From Holtermannia corniformis (lineage: Eukaryota; Basidiomycota; Tremellomycetes; Holtermanniales): DNA of 34,040 bases. Under the pieces are notes generated by a model. The model made no database searches and was not told where the DNA came from. It saw nothing but the letters and a program-made list of their open reading frames with translations. The position numbers and the translations under genes were made by a program. This document shows, one piece after another, positions 26,989 through 34,040 of the stretch (within the stretch, counting starts at the first letter, position 1; every line of letters begins with the position of its first letter). Where the stretch lies: the NCBI GenBank assembly GCA_001599935.1, contig BCIJ01000002.1:1-34040 (forward strand). The letters are read 5' to 3'.

Positions 26989-28519
26989 CTAGACGGCAAA
27001 CGCAAATACGGCGGCAAAGACGCCGACCATGGCTCCGGGCGCAAGCTTGCTAGCAGCGCCAGACGGCGACGCCGAAGCCGACGCATTGGCCGACTGAACC
27101 GAGCGCGACGCAGAAGTCGAAGAAGCCGAGGCCGACGTAGCCGAGGCCGAGGCCGAGATGGAGGCGGACGACGCGCTGGCAGACACCAAAGCACTGGAGG
27201 CGGATGCACTGGCACTCGAACTGGCCGTCGAGTTGGACTGCGATCCGCCGCCAGAGCCGACGTCTTGGGCAGTCACGTCTGCAGCGTTGTTGGCCGCGTT
27301 GACATACCACGACAGACCCATGGCGTCGGCCTGGGTTGGTTAGCCTACTCCCGGTCCCTCGAGCCTACGCACAACGTTGACAACGTTCCAACCGTTTTGG
27401 ACCATGACAGGGTAGCCGTCGGTGAACACCTTGACGCTTGCGTCGCTGCGCTCGTGCTCGAGCACGTTGAGACCGGGGTTCTTTGGGCCCTCGAGCCAGG
27501 TCTTGAGCTGGGCGTTGACGCTCTCGCTCGTGTAGGCCGGGTTGGAGCCGATCCCCCAATCGCCAGTGTCTTGGTTCCAGGTGACAGTGTGGAGACCAAA
27601 GACGCCCTTGGCGATGGCGCGCACACGGTTGTCGACGTCGCCATAAGGAGGGCGCTGGGGCGTGAGCATGTGGGTGATTGGCGAGAAGCAACTTACCCAG
27701 AACGCAGGGAGCCGGCCGCCGGTCAGATCAGAGATGATCTGGATCGTCCACCCGAGCTCGGCAACGACTTGCTCGTTGGTAAGCGTGGTCACTGTGCGTG
27801 TCAGCCGTGATATACATATCCGAGGACTGACTGTAGCCGTGCGACCAAGTGTGGACCGCGAGGTGGCCGCCACGGTTAAAAGTGTCCAGAGTGCCAGACG
27901 GGCTGCGAATATCAGCTCTAATCTCCACCCTCCCACGCACTTGTAGAGAATATTGGAGCCAATCATAAAGTGGGTGGCCGAGCTGGAAATGTTGTGCTGC
28001 TGCAAAAAGTCGAGGAGGGTGGGCGACGACGCGGCGGGTCCATCGTCAAACGCAAGCTACACCGTGTCAGTGTGATCTCGCACACCCAGCCGACTCACCG
28101 CGTACATGCCCTCTGGCGGGTTGTGCACGTCCTCGTCGTCGACACACTCGTAGGTGAAGCTGCAGATCTTGTCGTCGGTGGGTGTCTCGCCATTCTCGTA
28201 CGTGGGGTAGCCGTTGTTCGGGCTGGACGGCTTGATGTCTGGGATCGACAGCGACTTGAGACGGTCGAGCCAGGCGCTGGGGATGCCATTGGTGGGCGGC
28301 GTGACCGAGCCGGCAGGGTAGTGGGTCGCCCAGTCTATTGTCCATCAGCGGCCCGTGCGCACAGGTCAACATGGACTCACCGGCGGCGTTGGGGTCTGGT
28401 GGTGCTCGCTTGAACAGCTGGGCTACTGGCGAGTCGTTTGGCTGGAACCAGGCGCTCGGAGCAGCGACCACGGCGGATGCAGACGCGGCCGCGGCGAGAA
28501 GGGGGAGGAGGCCGTGCAT
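26989..28519 (-). CDS. Chitin deacetylase (CE4), GPI-anchor type
   Basis: Seven exons, 28519-28381, 28334-28099, 28056-27941, 27902-27832, 27791-27697, 27654-27373 and 27330-26989, give 426 residues. The protein has a signal peptide (MHGLLPLLAAAASASAVVAA), then the polysaccharide-deacetylase domain: AFDDGP (127-132, with the usual Asp pair), HTWSH (181-185, metal histidines) and RPPYGD (220-225, catalytic-face arginine). After the domain comes a Ser/Ala-rich stalk of ~80 residues and a hydrophobic C-tail (GAMVGVFAAVFAFAV), the layout of a GPI-anchored wall protein. The enzyme removes acetyl groups from chitin to make chitosan at the cell surface. In Cryptococcus-type yeasts chitosan is a main wall polymer. 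All catalytic motifs look intact. Confidence 0.9.
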
Positions 28520-29081
28520 TATAGAACGGAAAGGAGTGAGGATGCTGATTAGTCTGGTGCGAGTATGAAACGAGTGTCGGATGGCCTGTGAGTGCCAGAG
28601 TAGGGTGAGCGAGCGGCGTTGGTGTTCAAGGCGATGCAGACACGCGTGGGTCGGGAAGGAAAGGCAGTCGATCCGTCAGCTAGGGTCTCTCGGCGGACGG
28701 TGGGCCGAACGGGCGACTGGTCACTGGCCTGCTGCTGTCCGTGCCGATAGAGACGAATCTATCAGGATGATTGGAAAAGGCGACGAGGTGGACGCGTGTT
28801 GACAAAACAGATGGCCAAGCCACCGGGCGGCGGCAGACGAGTGCCGGCACTGTCTCTTGGCGTTGCTATTCCCCGACGGTCGAGCCGTATTGCTGTGCGT
28901 GTCAGGGTGAGCAATGTCCGCATCGCCATCAGCAGGCCGGAGCATAGTCGGGACATCGGTATAGACATGTGCCCCCGGTCAGTATGCTTAACTACCGCAG
29001 TCTGGGGATCAACCGGCACCGCACACAGCCCATCACGTACAGTCGTCACATTCGTCTCATGTCGTCACAATCGTCTCGTCG
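28520..29081. other. Upstream region of the chitin deacetylase gene
   Basis: This is a gene-free stretch between the chitin deacetylase start and the stop of the next minus-strand gene. Frames are present on both strands, none with splice-consistent coding. It must hold the deacetylase promoter; no motif was recognised with confidence. Confidence 0.4.
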
Positions 29082-29427
29082 TCAAAAGAACACCCAGCCT
29101 CGCTTCTTGACGCAGCTCAGGTCGACGCCTTCCACCTTGAGACCCATCTCGCGCCCCGCCTCGACGGCTTCAAACCAAGCGTCGTGAAAGCCGTGGATCG
29201 ACGAGTGCGCGCGGATCTGGGCGTACGAGATGTAGGCTCTCTGCGTGGTCAGCTTCAACGTCAAGCCAGGGTCAACGCACCGTGTTGACTGGCGCGGCGG
29301 CGACCACGGACCGGAACAAGGCTCGGATCGGTTGGCTCATCGGCGGCAGCTGTCTCTCGTGCTGAGCTCGCTTTTGCGTGGGTGTGGGCGTTTTCAACAC
29401 CTGCCGGTACGCTCTGTTAGCTGCCAT
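29082..29427 (-). CDS. Small conserved-looking protein, function unknown
   Basis: Two exons, 29427-29281 and 29240-29082, join in phase to 101 residues from ATG 29427, or 72 residues from the internal ATG at 29340. The intron (40 bases) has the standard GTGCGT donor and CTGAC branch. The downstream part (ISYAQIRAHSSIHGFHDAWF) is amphipathic and balanced in composition like a real globular protein, and the stop follows KKRGWVFF. The N-terminus is basic (AYRQVLKTPTPTQKRAQ), which would fit a mitochondrial protein, but no family is recognised. The start is uncertain because the frame stays open upstream to 29577. Confidence 0.55.
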
Positions 29428-29904
29428 CCTCTGCCCTCGAGTGACCAACCTCTGCTTTACCTTCACCTTATCACACTGGTAGCCTTCAGTTGGGTCCCGC
29501 CCTGTCAAAGGAGCTTTTGCGTCGGACCGGCCGTGAACGGATATGAGCGATAAGGAGCACTGGCCGGCAGTGCTCAAAGTGCTTGAACCGATCTACAGCT
29601 GGCTGCGAGCAACCGCCCGAGCCTCGTCTTATACGCCCAACTGCGACGCCAAGTCCTTTCAAGCTTTGGCGCTAAAGGATGCGAGCAGCGAGCTAGGGGT
29701 AGAGAGGATCCGGGGCCAGTGTCGCAGCCTGCCTTGTGCGCGGTGAAACGCACGCGGTTGTCGTGTTGCCGCCGGCTGGTGCGTCTTGGCATCGAGGCAC
29801 ATGTATATGCTGTGCACACCAGAGTTTGCAATCTGTTTGACATTGCGGTACCCTCCCCGAGCCCTGCCACGAATCGTGCGCACTGTCCATCTCCTTTTAT
29901 CCGT
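29428..29904. other. Intergenic stretch without a supported gene
   Basis: This stretch lies between the SDR stop and the start of the small unknown gene on the same strand. Several frames of 65-116 codons are present but lack splice-consistent extensions or recognisable domains. Confidence 0.4.
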
Positions 29905-31894
29905 CTACAAGCATGTGTAGCCACCGTCGATCCTGCGATCCGTCAGCAGAGATCACAACCCGCGTGCAGACACTCACTTGAGGTCCGAGCCGGTGGTAAA
30001 CGCCGACGCGTCCGATGCAAGGTAGATGACGGCGCCCTTGAGGTCTTGCGGGTCGGCAAGGCGGCCCTGCGCTGCGTGAGCGTCACCTCGCCATGGCAGC
30101 ACTCACCATCGGGGTCATGTTGATCCAGGTGTCGCGAAGCTCCGTGTTGGCGTCGAGAATCGTCTTGGTCAAGTTGGTGAGCACGTAGCCGGGCCTGAGA
30201 CATCAGCGCGGCTTGGTGACCAGTCGGAACGTACGAGATGCAGTTGACGCGGATGCCCTTGGTAGCCCACTCGACGGCGAGCGACGCGGCCATGTGGCGC
30301 ACAGCGGCCTCTGCCAAGAGTCAGTCTGTCAAGCGGGCCGGGTGCAGCACGCACTCGAAAAGTTGTACGGGGTCTGCGGCTGGGGCACGTTGACGACCTT
30401 GCAAGCGTCAGTGACACACATAATAGGCCGTCGCACACACCGAGCCGGACATGCTGCCAATCATGACAATGCTGCCGCCCTTCTCCATTCGCTTGGCCCC
30501 CTCGCGAGCGCAGAACCAGGTGCCCATGACGTTGATATCCAAGAGCTGGGAACGTTAGCGTGGCATCACGTTCGGGCCGCTACTCACCTTGCGGACCTTT
30601 TCGGTCGGGTACTCGAGGGCGACAAAGTTTTCGACGATACCGGCGGCAGTGACGAGCGACTACATGGGTCAGTGAGGATAAGCGGTGCGTCACTCACGTC
30701 AATCTTGCCCCACTGCTGTTCGATCGAGTCGAACGTCTTTTGCACGCTCGCCTCGTCTGAAACGTCGCAGCCGTAGCCCTTGGCGGTGATCTCGCCCGGC
30801 TGGGCCTCGCCGTGGGTGACTGCAAGGTCAGCCTTGTGGTGCGAGTACACGATGACGCACCGAACCAGTCTACGAGGTCAGCCGCAGCCGCATCGGCGTC
30901 GGCTTGGTTGAGGTCGACAATGGCAATAGCCGAAGCGCCGCTGCAGGTGTCAGAACTGGTTCGCGGTAATTGCGAGCCTGCGTAACGCGCTTGCGACAGC
31001 GCACGCCCAGCCACTCACCTCTCGACAAAAGTACGAGCCATCATGTTGCCCAAGCCACGGGCGGCGCCAGTGACAACGCAGACCTTGCCCTCCATGGAAA
31101 AGCTAGCGAGGGTGCGCTTGACGTGGCGCCCGTGGCCGGGGCCGATGGTCTGGTGACCAATGTCGGACGGGTCCCATTGCTAGTGGTTGCTCGCCCGAGA
31201 TCAAAGGTGGACAAGCAGGTTCAGGCGAGAACAGGATGTAAAGGTACGCCAGATGCGACGAGATCAAAAAGTCCAAGGGCACATGAACCGCGCGCAGCCG
31301 ACAGGAACAAGCGACGCAGCGCAAGCGACGGGCACGGACAGTGTCAACCGAGTCGTCAATTAATGTTCACGCCGTGGCGTGCGGGCAAGGGTATCGTACG
31401 GGGGACCGGCGGGGCGAGCACGTGGGTCGACAGGGTAGGTTAAGACGGCGGGGTCGGCATCAACGTCGGCGTCGTGTGGAGCAAAGGGAAGCGGCGAGAG
31501 AGACCGTGGAAGGGACGAAAGCAAGGATGGGGAGGATATGGCCGGTGATGCACAGTTGCGAGGTCAAGTGGTTGAATGGGGATGGATTAGCATGAGGCAC
31601 ATTGATCAGCGGCTGTCCTTTGCTTGCTACCCGCATCCGGTGACCTGACAGACTCACCGTGGGCGCCTCAAACTTGATGTCTTCGTGGATGGTAGCGTAC
31701 TGCGGCTGCTCGACCTCGACGCGGTGCTTTTCGTACTGTTCCTGGAGGATGCGCTCCTCTTCAATCTCCTTGGCCGTCTTGGGCCTGTCGCTCGAGTTGT
31801 CGCTGCGGCGTGCGAGGGTGGGTACGACATAGGCCCGGCGCGCGAGCATGGTCGAGCGCTGGAGCGGGCGAAGGGTCGTGCGGAGCAAGGACAT
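29905..31894 (-). CDS. D-arabinitol 2-dehydrogenase/L-xylulose reductase-like SDR, mitochondrial leader
   Basis: Eleven exons join in phase to 366 residues: 31894-31658, 31179-31019, 30940-30861, 30819-30698, 30659-30588, 30545-30441, 30397-30355, 30310-30235, 30194-30107, 30066-29978, 29932-29905. The N-terminus (MSLLRTTLRPLQRSTMLARR) is basic and hydroxylated like a mitochondrial targeting peptide, then a charged linker. The SDR domain shows TGAARGLG (116-123), a TAAGIVEN segment, catalytic YNFSK (270-274), SPGYVLTNLTKTILD and a C-terminal DGGYTCL. This pattern is that of polyol dehydrogenases of the D-arabinitol 2-dehydrogenase/L-xylulose reductase group, which interconvert pentitols and ketopentoses with NAD(P). 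Intron 1 is 478 bases, ten times the usual length here, and intron 2 is 78. Both exon-1 join and phase fit. Confidence 0.82.
31180..31657 (-). other. 478-base first intron of the arabinitol-dehydrogenase-like gene
   Basis: It is bounded by GTGAGT at 31657 and an ACTAG acceptor at 31180. It contains no supported exon. The intron separates the leader-encoding exon from the exon beginning QWDPSDIGHQ, so a promoter inside it could make a shorter form; the ATG at codon 108 (MEGKVCVVTG) would be the first in-frame start. That is inference. Confidence 0.55.
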
Positions 31895-32249
31895 TGCGAT
31901 GGCTGATCTGGTGTGATTGAAAGACAGGATGGATGGAGTGATGAGCTACTCGAAACGCGGTCGTTGTCGAGTTATATAGCCCAAGGGAGAGCAGTTTGGG
32001 GACCAGCACGATCAATCGCACCCGGGATAGAGAAGGACCTGGCAGTGACACGGGGTGAAGGACCGGCGGAATCTCGGGTCGATGACTGCCCGCGCCTACC
32101 AAACGAGCCGAAGCGCCTACTCTGGATAGGCTCGTGCGACCCAGACAGACGTGCCTCGCACGTGGTGGGATCGACCCGGCGTTTGCGTTTGCGTTTGCGA
32201 AATCCAACTGCTGTCAACGACCACTCCAATCGACAGCTCGCTCGACGGC

Positions 32250-34040
32250 ATGGTACAGGCCGGTGGTGGTAGCTCGGACGGTGTGATTGAGCCGTCGGTA
32301 GCACCACGGACGGATGCAGAGTGGGACGCGGCACTGGGAGGGTACGTCATCTGCGGCAAAGCGAGACGCTCACACCCGGTCCCAGCTATGCAAATGATCG
32401 TGCTACGTCGCCTAGCAGACCGGTCAGGAGGCCGGTCGTACACCATGGCGAATCAGACGACTCACTCATAGGTGAAGACGCCGGGCCGTCGAACCCGCTG
32501 GCGAGCCCGTCCCCGTCGCCGTGGGCGGAGCGGACACAGGAGCAAGAACGAGACAGGATGCGGCGCGCGTTTGACGACGATGGTTGGCTGCCCGGGCCAG
32601 AGCCTTGTCATGATACGGCGCAGTTGAGAGCGAGGACGGTGTGAGTACGGTTGGCTGTGGATAGCCTGGCTGACACTGCCCAGCACCCGGCTCGGTTTAG
32701 CCGATCCGTCCATGGCCTCGGCCAAACGCGGCGTCATCAACGACTATACCCGGATGGCGAGAATGGTGAGAGCGGTACCCTGGCCGCCTCGCCGCTGACC
32801 AGGTGTAGGCGTTCAGAACGCAGCATGCCGAGACGGTCCTATTCTACGACAGCGATCAAGTATGGCGGCTGGCAGAGCACGGAGACGTGGTCTCCACCAA
32901 GCACCAGCACGCCATTGGTCCTCACTTCAGCAGCGGAGCGGGCATCGGGTCTAAGGCGCATGCAGTCGCAACTCGGGGGTGTACCGTCATCTCGGATCTC
33001 TCGACCGACTGGCGTTTCGCCAGGAACCCTATGGTCAACGACGCTGCCGGGACAATCAAGGTGGGTCGCCGTGCCCACTCGGCGCCAGCTGACCTGTCAG
33101 TTTTACGCGTCTGCCCCGCTGATCGTCAATCGCTCGAATCGCCCGCCCATCGACATTGGCACACTCTGCGTCATGGACTGCAAAGCGCGATCAGAATTTG
33201 ACGAGGGATCACAGGCGTTGCTCGTCCACCTTGCAACCATGCTCATCAGACATCTCGAGACACTGCAAAGCGAGGCCGTCGCCAAGCGGGCTGGTGCGCT
33301 TCACCAAGGTGCGTCTTTCCTTTTGGCCAACATTGTCTGACCGGTTCAGCTTCCATCGACTTCATCCGGCGCTCGGTACAACCCATGCTGAGCTCGCCCC
33401 CGCAGACTGAACACCAGCCCTCTCAGGAAGATTCCAACAAGCACCAGCCACCGTCGAGCTTGGTCAAGCGCGCGGACAACCCGCTTGTCAGGCCAGCCGC
33501 GGGCGCGCACGACTCAGCGTTCGACCGCGAGTTGACGGCAAAAAGACCGGCGTTTCGAACAGCACCGAGCAGTCTTCGAGATCTCCATGCGAACAACTCG
33601 GACATAGTTGCACTGTGAGTGGCATGTGGGTCGATCGCGCTGACAACCCCAGGTACACAGATGTGAGTGCTCAATGACCAAGTGGTGCTAATCCTACAGG
33701 CGTGCGCGACAATGCGCACCATGCTGGCGGCCGACGAGGTCTCGATCGTCGACCTTTCAGAGTTTCACGTCTATGTCCGCCGTGGCGCCGATCCGCGTGG
33801 CGACGACGGACGCCAGCGTCACGATCGAGACAAACAACCCGAAGACTGGATCGAACCAGAGTATGACACGCCGTGGCCGGCAGGGTGCGAGCCGCTCGTG
33901 CAGTGCGTACCGCATGAATCAAGTCTTCGCAACACGGATTCTGCCTCAAAAAATGTGGCGCGGATATCCTTTCGAGCATCCTTATCCTCGAGAGGGATAT
34001 CCTCGCTCTGCACAGACATCCTTATCCGTATCCGCATCCT
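32250..34040 (+). CDS. GAF-domain sensor protein, probably hybrid histidine kinase (N-terminal part, runs off the window)
   Basis: Exons 32250-32341, 32386-32640, 32684-32765, 32809-33060, 33101-33308, 33350-33614, 33653-33662 and 33700-33902 join in phase to about 455 residues; the end lies beyond the window. After a disordered Ser/Pro start comes a GAF domain: ETVLFYDSDQVWRLAEHG, VISDLSTDWRFARNP, then FYASAPLIVNR and IDIGTLCVMDCKARSEFDEG (about 228-265). In fungi, the FYAGAPL-GTLCVIDxxPRxF pattern is typical of GAF domains at the head of hybrid histidine kinases. No kinase or receiver domain is in the window, so 'kinase' is inference. A GTGCGT donor at 33903 may end the last exon, but the frame stays open through the ATCC-rich repeat to base 34040. 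Confidence 0.6.
33950..34040. repeat. ATCC/GGATATCC-rich repeat at the window end
   Basis: The last ~90 bases are crowded with ATATCC, CATCCTTATCC, ATCCGTATCC and GCATCC. Two GGATATCCT-type palindromes flank a CTCGAG palindrome (33961-34002). The neighbouring exonic sequence has nothing of the kind. It resembles the subterminal repeats of a transposable element, or a minisatellite, starting in or next to an intron of the GAF gene. The other end is outside the window. Confidence 0.45.

Noticed and set aside
27265..27810. 181-codon plus-strand frame
   Set aside because: It is the antisense shadow of the chitin deacetylase exon carrying RPPYGD.
28067..28519. 150-codon frame for the chitin deacetylase start
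   Set aside because: It reads through the first intron and leaves the CE4 frame; splicing 28380-28335 restores the conserved domain.
1..34040. CRISPR arrays, operons or other prokaryotic systems
   Set aside because: No regular spacer array is present, and telomere repeats and spliceosomal introns show that the DNA is eukaryotic.

Overview
The window is a fungal chromosome end, most likely from a tremellomycete basidiomycete (a yeast of the Cryptococcus/Trichosporonales type). Three things point there. The first 44 bases are CCCCCTAA telomere repeats. Nearly every gene is split by very short introns, mostly 33-50 bases, with a GTGNGT-like donor and a CTGAC or CTAAC branch site just before the acceptor AG. 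The gene content is eukaryotic and fungal: RRN3, a PalI/Sur7 protein, a GPI-type chitin deacetylase and a GAF-domain sensor protein. All exon joins given here were worked out by hand by checking splice sites and phase; no search was run.

Region 1 (1-12,250) is subtelomere. Telomere repeats pass into degenerate TG-rich repeats, then about 2 kb of AT-rich DNA with dispersed motifs and a ~180-base duplication. A single-exon 2-oxoglutarate/Fe(II) dioxygenase of the TET/JBP-like fungal type follows (2678-3829). Next come a tRNA-derived element, CT-rich repeats, and a 1594-residue telomere-linked RecQ-like helicase with OrsD-type zinc fingers (10030-5087, transcribed toward the telomere). Upstream of the helicase are a 383-base tandem duplication carrying GAGGGGCGG boxes and an LTR-like sequence with five undetermined bases.

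Region 2 (12,250-13,370) is the border and holds the broken remains of an MFS transporter gene.

Region 3 (13,370-34,040) is dense, ordinary chromosome. In order: a PalI/Sur7 membrane protein (-), a 70-residue protein ending in SKL (-), a secreted two-domain ricin-B-type lectin with 11 exons (+), RRN3 for RNA polymerase I initiation (+), a SNF2-type remodeler that lacks its first ATPase lobe (+), a secreted 5'-nucleotidase-type metallophosphoesterase (-), a small membrane protein (-), a membrane-anchored short-chain dehydrogenase (+), a chitin deacetylase (-), an unrecognised small protein (-), a D-arabinitol-dehydrogenase-like SDR with a probable mitochondrial leader (-), and the start of a GAF-domain sensor protein (+) that runs off the end into ATCC-rich repeats.

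The most interesting possibility is the pairing of a JBP/TET-like dioxygenase and a telomere-linked helicase in the last 10 kb of the chromosome. It could be a telomere DNA-modification and maintenance module, or simply two remnants of mobile elements. The orphan SNF2 C-lobe gene next to RRN3 is the second.
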